DNA from: Turnera subulata
Lineage: Eukaryota; Streptophyta; Magnoliopsida; Malpighiales; Passifloraceae
NCBI GenBank assembly: GCA_028386065.3
Contig: JAKUCV010007788.1
Coordinates: forward strand, 134,717 to 198,716
DNA length: 64,000 bases
Reading direction: 5' to 3'
Positions 11,161 to 22,810 of this stretch are shown here, one piece after another; positions within the stretch are counted from its first letter, which is position 1; the number at the start of each line of letters is the position of its first letter. Under the pieces are notes generated by a model. It saw only the letters and a program-made list of their open reading frames with translations, was not told the origin of the DNA and did not search any database. The position numbers were made by a program, and so were the translations under genes.

Positions 11161-14100
11161 TGTAACGCCCCGAATTTCGTTAATTAACTTTTTCCGGAAT
11201 TTTTAAAATTTTTGGAATTTCATTTCCACAATTACCCTTGTGGAATTTCCGGGATTCCTGGTCAAGAAAATTATTACTCTTTTAATTTATTTTCCTTGGA
11301 AATATTAGATTTTAAGTTGGAATTGTTTGTTGTTCGGGTTTCGTTGGAATAAAACGTGATTCGGTGGGAAAACAAAGTTTGTTGTAGTTTTTATTTAAAC
11401 TACGTCGTTTTGGGGAAAAGTAAAAAAAAAAAAACAAACGTTGACCGGTTAGGCGAGTTGACCGCGCCTAAGCCAAAACGAAACGACGTCGTTTTGGCTT
11501 AGGTGGGTCAAAACCCTAACCTTTCCCTTTTTCTTTTCTTTTCTCTCCTCTCCCTCCTTTCTTTTTCTTTACTCTTTCGCCGCCCACGAGCTTCCTCCCC
11601 ACTTCCTCTCTGCACGACCTCTCCCTCCCAATCGGTTACACCCGATTTCCCTTCCTCTCTTCTTGTCTTCTTTTTCTTTCTTTACTTTTCCTTTTTCCTT
11701 CTCTGCCCAACTCTTTCTCTCCTCTTCTCGCCCTTCTCCGGCCATCATCCGTTCTTCTTCTTCTTCGTGGGGCCGCCGTCACCATTAAGGGACGGGGCTG
11801 TTGTTGCTGCTTGTGTCGCCGTCCGTTCGTGATGGTGACGTTGGGTGCTTCTTCTCGTTGCGTTTGGCCGGAATGGAGTTGTTGGTGGCGGCTGGGCTCG
11901 TCAATGGTGGTTGTGTGTGTGTTGTTGTGGTCGACGGTGGTGATGGGCTTCTCTAGCAGTGTTGCTGCTAGGTTCGGGCCACTACTGCACCTCCTTCGTC
12001 TTCGTCTGGTAAGCCTGCGACGCTCCTCTTCCTCTTTTTGTTCTACTTATGGATTGTGACTCGACCCGGTATGGTTCTGTGTTTGTTTGAGGGAGCGGGT
12101 CGGTGGCGATTGGTTGTTGACGACGGATGCGGGTTGTGCAGAGGTTATGGTTCTGGTCGGGTTTGTGTCTTTGCAAGGAATGATGGCCGGGACTTTAGTA
12201 GAGGATTTCGGGCGATGGGCTGCAGAGCTCGGCATTGTAGTTCAGCCAGGTTCAGGCCTTTGAGTTTTGGTTCCGGTAAGTGCTCCGATGATTCCTTCTT
12301 TTTAATCCCGAGTTGGGTTGCAATTATTAAATGGTGATTTGGTTTTGGCCCGGTTGTGTGGTTAATGCTAATAGAGAAAATCTAATCTGGCTTTAGGAAA
12401 TTGTGGGTCTATATGCATATACTAAACTATGTTTGTGTGTTCTCGTGTACATGCCATGGCTGGGGAATTTATTTGACAGCTGGTTATTATGTGTAATGGG
12501 TCTTTAAGTAGTGTGGTATACTAGTTTTGATGGAACAATAATATGTTAATTAGTGGACGGAATTCTTAAGTGGAGTCCGGGTTTCTAATGGGTTTATTAA
12601 ATTCTATACGTACACTTTGGGAAATCGTAATTCTTGGGCTGTTGGTCTGGTTCAAATTAATTGTTAAAAATAATGTTGTTTTGGTTTTGGGGTTTTAGTG
12701 CTACGCCACATGACTAGCAGTCATTTTCAAGTCTAGGTGGATTTATTAAAGAGGTTTTAGCGAATCTGGTTTCTTTATAGAATATCAAATAAATTGATAA
12801 CATGATGCAAGGTGGCTTGCGGGCATGAATTGGTTATATAATTATGGGAATATGAATTTAAGTACCAAACTATGTTGGTTAGAAGAATAGGTGGAGCAAA
12901 GGTTATTATTTATACTTTTTAAACAAGTTTAGGCATCGCTTGTGAGGGGATTGGTGTCAACTTCAGCTTAGTGCATCTGACATGGATTATGTTGTTTTTG
13001 AAAGTTATTTTCATCAAATCATCATGTGTAGCTGCACCATTTATACTAAAGTGTTGACTTTGCTAGAACTAAACTTACTCTAAATGTGAGATGGAAGTAG
13101 TGATGGCTTTGACATGTTTCAATGCGAGATTAATGACTCATAAGATTTTTACCAGTCTAATACATTTGCATTGAGGTTTAGCACTATAAAACCTTGGTTT
13201 CTAATGGATTTGCCAGTCTTTAATGAGGTTCCAAATTTCAACATCGCCATTCATTAAGTTGAATATTTTTGAGTTGGGTCCAAAACCTTTATATACTATG
13301 TGAGGTTAAAGGTTATTGTCCGGAAACTTAATTAGCTAGTGCCTACCTGATTGTGCTTGGGCTATAATTATAGGAACCCGGTAATGTCGAGGGAGGCGAA
13401 GGCGCTATCTTCTAAGATGTCCTAATGAACCAGGTGAGGACTTATAAATGCGGGTTTGCATGTGGGCCTGTGATGGCCGGTTCTACCTCCCTCCTTCTAC
13501 CTCCCCCTTTCTACCTCCCTCTTTCTCTCTGTCTCTCTCTCTCTCTCTATGGATATGTTGGGCTTCGTGCCTGGTTTATTTGGGCTTATGCCTGGTTGTC
13601 TCATGAGACGGGACCGAGCTCGACGCACACAGTAGAGGGCCCTAATATAATATTTAAACCTAATAACAAGAATAATAAGATAAGTAACGATAAGTGATGG
13701 TTGAAGTCTGGTGATGACTTGTGTTGTATACTGTGAATTGTTTTGTGCATTGTGTTTGCTATTGCCCATTGCCGGTGTACTTGTAGTTGATTTGTTTTGT
13801 ATATTATTGGTTTATTTGTCTGCGGTGAGACAGTGGTTGGTCTCACCCCCTCACAGTTTTACACAGGTTAGCTGATCGTTGATCAGAAGTACATATCAGC
13901 AGGTGGCGGTGCTTTCCTCTCCTCAGGTCGGATCCATAGACTTCACTGCATACATGTTATCTTATGTTTAGTCTTCCGCTGCATACTCGTTGTTGTGTAA
14001 TTTGTTGTACAATTGTTCATTGATTATGTCGTTGATATTGTATCCCGGGTAGAAGGGCATTTTGGTCACTTCACATGATGTATATTCTTTAATGAATAAT

Positions 14101-14195
14101 TTGGGATACGGGTGTCCCGGGAACGATAAGGGCAATTTGGTCAATCTATAATTATATTGTAACTCATATTAATAAATTGGGACACGGGCGTTTCA
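11161..14195 (+). repeat. Element X 3' LTR (3035 bp)
   Basis: It is nearly identical to 6219-9709 but lacks a block equivalent to 8504-8939, the junction being at about 13448, and has two rather than three 23-bp repeats near 13560. These two changes explain the full 456-bp length difference. The 15-bp stem (11467-11503) and the GGTGAGAC hairpin (13824-13847) are retained unchanged. Confidence 0.9.
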
Positions 14196-14367
14196 ATAAC
14201 CATGGTACAACCCTAGCTTGTCCAGTGACGGGGCCGGAATGCTAAAATTGGAAAAGATAATGAGTGAATAGTCTTTTGGTTTTGGGCAGTCTTGTTCGAT
14301 ATTGTCATTGGTATGATTGTGACTGTTGCTTGTATTTCTTCTTTGAAGTATTATAGTTGCTTGCATA
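14196..14367 (+). repeat. Family-Y LTR fragment (Y-a), middle piece
   Basis: CCCTAGCTTGTCCAGTGACGG and the following sequence match 54390-54460 in the Y-b LTR. This is the bridge between the insertion sites of X (ending 14195) and Z1 (starting 14368). It includes the right ATAAC of X and the left GCATA of Z1 (14363-14367). Confidence 0.75.
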
Positions 14368-15967
14368 TGTGAACACCCAAATTTGACCCACAAATATTTT
14401 ACTAAAACTAAATTCCAAACATGCTTAACTTGAGGTTAGTGAGATGATCTGATTTTGAGTTAAGATGTAATAAGAATTAATTTAGTAGAATTAATGTATT
14501 TTGGTAATCTAAATCTTTGTGCATCTAAACCTTAGGATTAATAATCTTAGGGTAAAACATATAATAAGGTCTATTCACATTAAAATACATTTAATTGTAT
14601 TACTTGGGCTTTTTTAGATGTTTTTAACCCAATTATATTGAGATGATTTATTTTTGGGTTAGGAATGGGTTTAAGGGTCCAAGTAAATAGATTCTCCAGG
14701 GATTACTCAGCCCATTAACACATTTCTTGCAGGTTAATTTTAGCTCTGATTTTCATGGAAAATCAGAATTAAATCATCATTTATGTAGAATTATTGTTTT
14801 TGGCATGATTTAGTATGAAATAGGCATTAAGGTGTAATTAATCTGTAATGGAATGATTTAGGGGGAGTGATAAGCAAGTAATGGATTGATTCTGGGTTGA
14901 TTGGGGGTTAATTACGCGGTAGGATCAAATCAGTGCTGAATTAGGGGGATTGGGGGTCCAAAAATGGAAAGAACGGGTGACACGCGAGGCAACCGGCGGT
15001 CCTCTCACGAAGACCGCTAGGTGTGTGCGGGCATCCACTCAAGACCGCCGGCACTGGCGGTCAAGTAGCGGATGACCGCCTGCAGCGGCGGACATGTCCT
15101 CCCAGATTCGCCCAAATCTCTGATTTTGTTTCAAATTTCGATCCTACGCGGTTTTGGGCCAAATTTTCGGGCATAATCTTCACCATTAAGTAAGTCCATG
15201 CCCCTAGGCTTCCCAGAACACTATAAATAAGGCCCCTCACACACATTTTACAGGACAGACATTTTTCTCACATAACACACCCATAAGCCTTAAGTACTTA
15301 GAGAAACTCTACCCCTCCAAGCCTAGAAACAAGTTTTTAGAGAGAAACTCTGGAGGATTTTCGTGGGAGACATTAGCAGTGGTTCAACAAGGAGAGGTGA
15401 AGAAGAGGATCAACCATAGAGCTTAGAAACGGCAAGAAGGTGGGCGTAGAACTCAACCCATTGCAAGGAGCTAGAGGAGGGCTACTAGAGGTAACACTAA
15501 ACCCTCTCTTTTGATTAATCTTTGTTGATTATATGTTGATGCTTTTCATGATGTAAGTGGCCGATTTGTGCCATGTTTAGAACTACGTGGCTTTGACCCC
15601 GATCACTCGGGTACGTAGGTAATCTCGGTCTTACAACGGGATGCAAGCCAAAACTTCTTCTTCTCCCCTTTCTCTTTATTTTCTACACATGCACACTTGC
15701 ACCAGGCACACTTGCAATTTATAATTGCACATAGTCTCGACCCAACACGGATGGGTGCCTAACACCTTTCCATCTGTGACGAACCCCCGATCCCATAACT
15801 TTGGTTCGCCAAGACCATGTAGCCTAAAGGAGTCATATTAAGGTTTTTCCCAAGTTTTGTCCTTAATAAAACTTGGGTGGCGACTCCAATGTTATGGGAT
15901 TGACCCGAGGAAGAAGGTGAAAGGATTAGGGGAATAGGCCCAAATGATTTTGGGTCGGGTATTCACA
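14368..15967 (+). repeat. Z1 5' LTR
   Basis: The LTR starts TGTGAACACCC and ends GGGTATTCACA. GC-rich GACCGCC/GGCGGTC inverted modules lie at about 14990-15090, with a perfect pair at 15043-15062. A TATA box TATAAATA follows at 15222-15229, so the promoter and transcription start are probably just downstream. Confidence 0.88.
15222..15229 (+). promoter_or_regulatory. TATA box of the Z1 5' LTR
   Basis: TATAAATA follows the GC-rich hairpin modules. The same box in the same context occurs in the 3' LTR (25502-25509) and, inverted, in the Z2 LTR (30669-30676). Confidence 0.6.
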
Positions 15968-15969
15968 GT

Positions 15970-15986
15970 TGGCGACTCCACTGGGG
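15970..15986 (+). other. Primer-binding site for tRNA-Arg
   Basis: TGGCGACTCCACTGGGG begins two bases after the LTR and is complementary to the 3' end of plant tRNA-Arg(ACG) apart from one position. tRNA-Arg priming is the usual state in Ogre/Tat elements. Confidence 0.8.
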
Positions 15987-16728
15987 AAGTTGTGGGTTCA
16001 ACAGACTTTGTGCAACTGTTAAATCATGTGTGCCTTTTACTTGTCATCATAAGTGCCCTGCATTCATAACAATTGATGTGAAGCCTTTACCTTAAGAGGG
16101 CGAGGGAATCCAAATGCGCTACATGCTTTCCTTAAGCAATAGTGGTTTGAGTGAACCCGTTTCTTGATGCTTAGCAATGATGGGGATTAATTCGCCTGGG
16201 ACCTCACGCGATATCCTTTATTACATGTGAGTATGGCCAGCCTATTTCTTAGCGGCAATCTTTTGGCCCCCAACCAGCTGCATACCCTGAGTATCTCATG
16301 CATTGTGAATCAATAAGTGGTACGTGCCCTCAAGTGAAATGTGAAATGTGGTGTATGCGTGTTGTATCTTGTTATTTTGGGATTCGGATTTGTGCATACA
16401 CGGGATCTCAAGGAAAGAGGAAAGAGGAGTAATCATCCATGGCAATTAAGGGAGGGGAACATTCCATATCTTTGAGTAGCGATCCACCAAAGCTTAGTGG
16501 AGATTTGTTTTGATGATTCAAATAGATACCTAATTACCCCGAGAATTTGAAGAGTTAGGACTGCATAATACACGTCATTTTGCATTGGGTTTTAAAAGAA
16601 CAATGTAGAGTGCCGTCAAGGCATGTTCTACCCCTTTCATCTGAACCATTTGTTACCAACCTTCTTTTAAGCCCACCTGAGCAAGGCACTGAAACCCACT
16701 TCTTCACTTTTGACAGTCAAGAGGAACC
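15987..16728 (+). other. Z1 leader, no gene seen
   Basis: This 0.74-kb untranslated leader has no plausible ORF. Parts of it recur inverted in Z2 at about 29480-29780, which supports one shared element family. Confidence 0.5.
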
Positions 16729-17310
16729 ATGAGCAATGAGCAAGCTAACCAGTCAGAGGGTGCTACCGGTACAAGAACGAGCCTGAGGGGAAAACCCACA
16801 GAGGACGACTTCCCAATTTATGAAGACCGGAGTTTCCAACAAGAAAAAGAGGTGCAATCAACATTCCGGACTTTGATGGGCCAATTAGAGGAGATGATCC
16901 TCCGTGGAGTCCTGCTCGGCCAAACATTTGCCCAAGTAGCCATGAAGCAATTCCGAGATGCCATGGGACAGTATGCACTCGTTGAAGAAGTGATGAGGGG
17001 TATCCAACTCCGGAACGCCGCACTCACTCGAGAAAGCATCAAGGCCAAAGAAAGTCTTTAGCAATGCATCCAAGAGTTGCGGAGAAGCAAGTGGGATGAT
17101 TGGGGTGATGCCACAGGATCCGAAAAATACTCAAAATCACAAGATGACATGATGACCGATAAGGGAGATGAAGACAGTCTGGGAGTGGGAGAGGAGACAA
17201 TGACGATTGAAGTCCAATGTGACGACCCGAAGGAAACCATCACTATAGTCCCACGAAGAAAGCTCGTGTACCCGAATAAGATTGAATGGGTGATGGAGGG
17301 AGATACTTAG
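16729..17310 (+). pseudogene. Tat-type ORF1-like hydrophilic protein, one internal stop
   Basis: The ATG at 16729 opens a frame that continues to a stop at 17308-17310 with a single internal stop TAG at 17059-17061. Without it the product would be about 193 residues. It is charged and mostly hydrophilic, with a helical-looking middle (EEMILRG...) and an acidic C-terminal part. I recognise no catalytic or zinc-knuckle motif. Position after the leader suggests the small ORF that precedes gag in Ogre/Tat elements, or a gag remnant. It lies on the sense strand, and no gag-pol follows. The function is unknown. Confidence 0.5.
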
Positions 17311-18560
17311 AATGGCTAATGGGGAGGATGAGAAGTCTTAGGGGTCTTAAAGCGTCGAGTCTGTTTTCTTTATATTCTCAAAATAAAAGGGAGTCGAAGC
17401 CTATCCATGTCAACTTCACCTCGACGAGTCAATGTTGGTCTTTAATTAGCATCTTTTGCTTACATTCATGTAATGGATGTTCTCATCCCCCTCATTTATG
17501 GAATTGATGTCTTAAATCTTATCAGAATTTATCAACCTAACTTGGAAACCATAGAATGAACTACGGAGACCTGATCCAGTAAATCAAATCTGCTTCGAAT
17601 CTAATGCTCTTTCTTGAAGTAATAAGCCTGGCTTGTGAGGTCATTTCTCTCAAAAAAAAAAAGGAAAAAAAAAGAAAAAAGAAAAAAAAAGGAGTGTGCA
17701 CCCACAACCAATGTGCCATTTAAAATTTCTCGAGAAAAGCAGTTCTATATGATTCGACAAACAATGAACACTATTTTCTACTGGTACGTAGGTAACTCTA
17801 TAAAAGAGCCCGGCCTAAATAATGTTTGGTCCCTAAGCTAAGTTGGTAAAAGATGATAGGGTTTAGGTTTGGATTTCACCTACTGAAGAGATCTCCTCCA
17901 ACGCTCGAGAGTAGTGTCCTTGACTATAATGTCAAGTCGAAGAAGGACCAAAATCGAGCCATCACTAGAAAGGCATCACCACGAGATAAAAAGGCTTGGA
18001 ACTCGTAATCACCCAGGTAAGTTTATCCACCATCCTCGGAGGAAGAAAGTAAAAGAAAATGGAGAAAGAGAGGGGGATTAGTCCGCTAGATTGAAAACCC
18101 AAAAGGGCGATCTAGGCAAAAGTTAGGACATGCCTGCTAGGTCGAAAACCCGAAAGGGCGGCCTAGGCAAAAGTTAAGGTCAAATGGTGTTCGGGGAGAC
18201 TCGATGCACGCTCATGTTCATGGGAATCCTTGACAAACCCGACAAAGAGAAGTAGGTGTTTTGAACGACCATGTACAAATCCTTTAAACCATATACCTGG
18301 CTTGTCCCATTACTCATGGCACACGATTTGGCTGTTTTTTTTTTAAAAAAAAAATTGCATACATAATTACATTTCAGAAGAAACAAAAACATGTATTCAT
18401 AAAGAGTAATCCCATCCAGATACCTGAGCCGAGAATTTATGACATATGCATACACACAAAAGAAAGTCCATCAGAGTACAAACATCTAGATGATAGAGCA
18501 TACATGCATCAATCAAGATCGTCTCTTCTTACTCCGGGCTTGGCAAACCAGCCTAGTGTG
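17311..18560. other. Z1 non-coding spacer
   Basis: No credible gene is present. The segment has an A-rich run (17650-17690) and a duplicated module around CCTAGGCAAAAGTTA (18100-18175). That module occurs inverted at 27880-27970 in Z2. The place where gag-pol should be is simply absent. Confidence 0.5.
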
Positions 18561-21465
18561 CTCCTATATGGTATCCTCGAAATCACCCGAGGTAGGATCA
18601 GTGGGGTGAGGGATCGGCCGAGGGACAAATGGCGGTGCCGAAGGGCCAGAAGGACGGGGATCCCTAGACGATGGTACCGGACGAGTACATCCTCCCTCTC
18701 TCACACATGAAGTCAACTCCCGTACCCGGATAGCTTGGGCCATCAGGGTCACTTTCGCTCGTCCAAGCAGCGTCCAAAGTCGAGAGACCTCAGTGGCCGG
18801 AACCTTTCCATACAAAAAAATCAGTCAAGCTACAATAGAAGGGAAGAAGAGGGGTACTTGGGAAGCAATGATCAAGATGATACCGTAGTAATGTCGGCCG
18901 AAAACGGAGGAAAATCGGGAGGAAGGTCTTCAGAAAAGGGTACCAGACAGCGCCTGTATGAGTCATCAAAGGTCTCATAGTCGGCCTCGTATGCTGGGAG
19001 GACAAGACCAGACATAGAAGAAGATGCCCCAGTACCCCTCCTCCTCCAGGAGGCAGAACTCTGACAAGAAGGACCAGTATTGGCCACTGACCCACCTACC
19101 TCTGGCTTAGTCAAGGGAGGCATCAGAAACTCACTAATGAAGGATGAGTAGTCGCCTGGTAAGTTCAATTCATCAGCATGCCAATCCAGATGATCACCCT
19201 CAAGGGCCTCACCCTGCTCATTGATGTCTCACATGGAGATCGGAGGGTCACGTGGTGTACATAGGAGCTCAATGGTCTGCGCACATACACGATCCCCGAG
19301 GTACCACACCCTCATATCAGGGTACCCTATCAAGCATCGACAGTGATCCATCACTAGAGTCATAGAGTCAATCCTCTCTAAAATATCCTGGTAAGCCGCG
19401 AAAGGAGAAAACTGGATCTGCCATTGAGTGTTCGGTAAGACAAGGCTGCGAAAAAGGTTTTTCGGGAAACAAGAGATGAAGGAGAAAAGATACCTTGCCC
19501 GACATGGCAACCTGATCTATGTAGTGACGGGCCCGTACTCGGTCGTGGGCATTACTCCTAGTCCCACGGCTCGGGGAGCCCCAATGGAGAGAAACTGGCC
19601 ACGACTTGTCATCAGCCGGCAGATTTGGAGTAGACAACCAAAGACACTCTTGACCCCATACCTGTCAAGATTACCTAAATGAATAAGGAGATGAAGGGGC
19701 AGACGAATATGGTAAGAAGGGACAAGGACAAAGGACAGACCTCCCAAATCCAAGCTGAACCATAAAAGTGCTTGGCAGCAACCCAGGAAAAGTTGCACAT
19801 CTCCCGGTAGGCGTTCGCGAAACCCGCTGAGGCCCAATCAGTACGCGATCCGTCCAGGTGGACAAGCGACGCCAATAAATCACACCGAACCCGATCACCA
19901 TCGAAAGCAAAGAGGGATCTACTCATGCTCGTCAATATCAAGCCTCGGGCTCTCTGCTCAGCCGTCCCCGAATACTAAGGATCCAACAAGGCATTCTGTA
20001 GCCATGTAGGAGATACCTCACATATCGAGCCCAGTCAGTAACAAGTCCCACCAACTCCTGAAAGCGATCAATGCCTAACTGTTGATCAAAGATGACTGGA
20101 TCACCCTAGAATACCGGCCTAGTAATGTGGGTAAAATCTGAAGGAGTCATTGTCATCTCACCACAGGCAAAATGGAAGGTATTGGTGGTATCCCACCACC
20201 TCTCGCCTAGGGCCGATACAGCCTGTAGGTCAACCCTGTCTCCTCAGAAAGTGTGAAAGAAGTCCCACAACCCAACCCTCTCGATGATTCTCGGACAGAC
20301 CTGTCTTTCCTCACATGCTCAAGGATGAGATGGCGGCCATTAGCCCCGGCATGATTTCGCTGCCTATCCTTCGAGTCCTGTGTAGATGAGCCAAAAGAAG
20401 TCAATACTCATGCCAACCCAGGTTCACCAAGATCAAGCCAAGACCGTACACATCAAGACATGCATCATAAGGGTAGGGGCAAACATTCGACAAGAATCAC
20501 CCACAATCCCTAAAATTCGCCAAGAACCTTAAACCCCCAATTTGGGCAAAACTTCAATTCGTGATTTCTTGTGTTTAATCCATGAAATAAATGTAGGGGC
20601 AAACATCATAGATATCTCAGGGACATTCTCAAACATTCAAACACACCATGCATTGTATAAACTTGAATTCTAAAAGTATGAGGCCATAAAATGGAAGGTA
20701 TTGGTGGGTGATTCTGAAGGAGTCATTGTCATCTCACCACAGGCAAAATGGAAGGTATTGGTGGTATCCCACCACCTCTCGCCTAGGGCCGATATAGCCT
20801 GTAGGTCAACCCTGTCTCCTCGGAAAGTGTGAAAGAAGTCCCACACCCCAACCCTCTCGATGATTCTCGGACAGGCCTGTCTTTCCTCACATGCTCAAGG
20901 ATGAGATGGCGGCCATTAGCCCCGGCATGATTTCGCTGCCTATCCTTCGAGTCCTGTGTAGATGAGCCAAAAGAAGTCAATACTCATGCCAACCCAGGTT
21001 CACCAAGATCAAGCCAAGACCGTACACATCAAGACATGCATCATAAGGGTAGGGGCAAACATTCGCCAAGAATCACCCACAATCCCTAAAATTCGCCAAG
21101 AACCCTAAACCCCCAATTTGGGCAAAACTTCAATTCGTGATTTCTTGTGTTTAATCCATGAAATAAATGTAGGGACAAACATCATAGATATCTCAGGGAC
21201 ATTCTCAAACATTCAAACACACCATGCATTGTATAAACTTGAATTCTAAAAGTATGAGGCCATAAACTCGAAAAATCAATCAAAATCCAAATTCAAGAAA
21301 TTTTTGGGTTTAGAAATCATTTACCTGAACTTTGTGGACTTGGGAGGAGATGTGCCTACTTGGAGATTTCAACAAAAGGCATGGATTCTCCTCTGGGTCA
21401 AATTTGGGACGATATTTGCTCATGGTCTCCTCTCGCGACTTAGAAAGATTGGATGATGATGCCAT
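18560..21465 (-). pseudogene. Antisense plant mobile domain (PMD) gene, decayed
   Basis: Read on the minus strand, an ATG at 21465 starts a 47-codon first exon ending in a clean donor (CAG|GTAAAT at 21325). An acceptor CTACACAG precedes 20953. Downstream, pieces of a PMD fold appear in order but in shifting frames: PRIIERVGLWDFF (about 20270 and 20850), ERWWDTTNTFHFACGEMT (about 20180), then SLFAFDGDRVRCDLLASLVHL and the WASAGFANAYREMC block (19800-19920). These match the PMD family (MAIN/MAIL1-like proteins and transposon-borne relatives). Stops, including a TGA where the second copy has CGA, and a frameshift after the exon 2 start make it non-functional. Host PMD proteins act in transcription and silencing; a role in the element is unknown. 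Confidence 0.7.
20137..21266. repeat. Tandem duplication covering PMD exon 2
   Basis: Segments 20137-20690 and 20713-21266 are direct copies offset by 576 bp, with about seven differences by eye and a 22-bp spacer. Each contains part of the intron, the acceptor and the first PMD-coding part. The right copy keeps CGA at a codon that is TGA in the left copy. Confidence 0.9.
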
Positions 21466-21720
21466 GGATAAGAATTGGGAAGAGTTGAGAGGTGTTTTAG
21501 GATGTTTTGAGAACAAAGGGGAGGAGAAAGTTGAGAGAATTCGAGGCTTCGGAGTGTATGAATGGAGAATGAGGGAGAGAGAGAAGAGAAAGAGCTTTTA
21601 AACCCGAAACAAGGCCGGCAGACATCACGAGAAGACCGCCAAGCCCTGGCGGTCATCCCCACATGATCGCCCCCTCTGTTTTGGGGTCCTACCTCGATTT
21701 TTGCGGGCCCTGCGCCTCGA
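21466..21720 (-). promoter_or_regulatory. Promoter-like region of the antisense PMD gene
   Basis: On the minus strand a TTTAAAA box (21596-21602) lies about 130 bp before the ATG and is followed by a CT-rich leader. Upstream sits a perfect GACCGCC/GGCGGTC inverted repeat (21634-21654), the same module found before the LTR TATA box. This arrangement suggests the antisense gene had its own promoter. It is inferred from motifs only. Confidence 0.4.
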
Positions 21721-22320
21721 AACGGCCTTTCTACTGAGATAAAACCCTGTATGTATATTTCTGAGTCCCAAATAACAAGATGTATTGTTTGAATTAATCA
21801 TTTTTATTCATTATCCCGATTTCTCGAAAACCCTGAATCAAGAGCACGGTTCTACAGGCTTTGAAAAGCTGGTGCTAATGGCTCATCCCTAAGACCATGA
21901 CGAGAAGCTAGGGGCATCGCACCCCACTTTTTGATTTGTATGTCTCAAGGGGCACAACATTAGGACCTGTGTGCAAGGGCGTGAGAACCAGACAATCCGA
22001 CCATGAGGAAATATCCTTCTTAATACCGTGAGACTGCGAGGTGGCCAAAAACACTACGGTAATTTCAAAAACATGTCCAGCCCTAACCCGAAAATGAGAG
22101 AATACCCAAAGAGGAGTGAACCCAAATCCGTGTACCCGGTACACGCAAAATTGAAGTGGTGAGGAGAAAACAAACCCAAAGGAAGCCAGACCAAAAGCCG
22201 GGAGAAACCAGAAGTAAGCAAACCAGAAGCCTGGACCTAATCCCCGTAAACTAGAGAGATGAGGAAAATTAGTAAACCATGAGCCTAGCCCTTGTAAACC
22301 CTGAGAGTGGATGACCTTGA
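21721..22320. other. Z1 region between PMD gene and hairpin array
   Basis: Nothing coding is convincing here. It seems to be the start of the 3' untranslated part of Z1 in the sense direction. Confidence 0.4.
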
Positions 22321-22810
22321 GACATATAAGCCGGGGGCCCGGCTCTCACAAACCGTGGGATGAGATGGTTCCTAAGCCACGAAGTGGAACCTGTCCGATT
22401 AGAGATGTAGAGGCATGTGATGCCCGAGACGTAGACAACACGGTCGTGAAGCGACATCTTAGACAATGGTAGGGGCATGAGATGCCCAGAGACTAGATAG
22501 CCAAGCCGTGAAACGGCATTTTTGACAAAAAGCAGGTGGCAAAGCCATTCGGGATGAGATGATTCCCGAGACTTGGGATGAGATGATTCCCAAGTCAAAA
22601 CCCAGCTGACAATGATGGGAGTATTCCTTGCTGATAGATGAGATGAATCTATCGTCTTGGGATGAGATGATTCCCAAGTCAAAACCCAGCTGACAAGGAT
22701 GGGAGTATTCCTTTTTGATACATGAGATGATTCCCAAGTCAAAATCCAGATGACAAGAATGGGAGTATTCCTTGTTGACAACCTAATTCTATCACCTCGG
22801 GATGAGATGA
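22321..22810 (+). repeat. Hairpin array in the Z1 3' UTR, left part
   Basis: Perfect short inverted repeats follow each other: AGCCGGG/CCCGGCT (22329-22344), CCAC/GTGG (about 22377-22387), GGCAT/ATGCC (22412-22424), GGGCAT/ATGCCC (22473-22487), GCCGT/ACGGC (22505-22517), CGGGA/TCCCG (22550-22568), GACTTGGGA/TCCCAAGTC (22570-22596), GATAGAT/ATCTATC (22633-22653) and CTTGGGA/TCCCAAG (22656-22678). From 22550 on, most loops are GAGATGA or TGAGATGAT. A 50-60 bp unit containing GGGAGTATTCCTT also repeats. A solo LTR splits the last unit at 22810. Confidence 0.85.

Larger units (their letters stand above)
6219..14195 (+). mobile_element. Element X: non-coding LTR retrotransposon with giant LTRs
   Basis: Two long LTRs (6219-9709 and 11161-14195) flank a 1451-bp interior. 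Both begin TGTAACGCCC and end GGGCGTTTCA. The 5-bp duplication ATAAC flanks the element (6214-6218 and 14196-14200), and removing it rejoins a continuous Y-type sequence that matches 54380 onward. The interior starts with a degenerate initiator-Met-type primer site and ends with a GGACGAAATTTTG...GGGGTAGAAC tract as in Tekay/Del chromoviruses, but it encodes no gag or pol. I infer a non-autonomous chromovirus derivative mobilised in trans. By eye the LTRs differ by about 40 substitutions over 3.0 kb (about 1.4%), so the insertion is fairly young. Confidence 0.9.
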
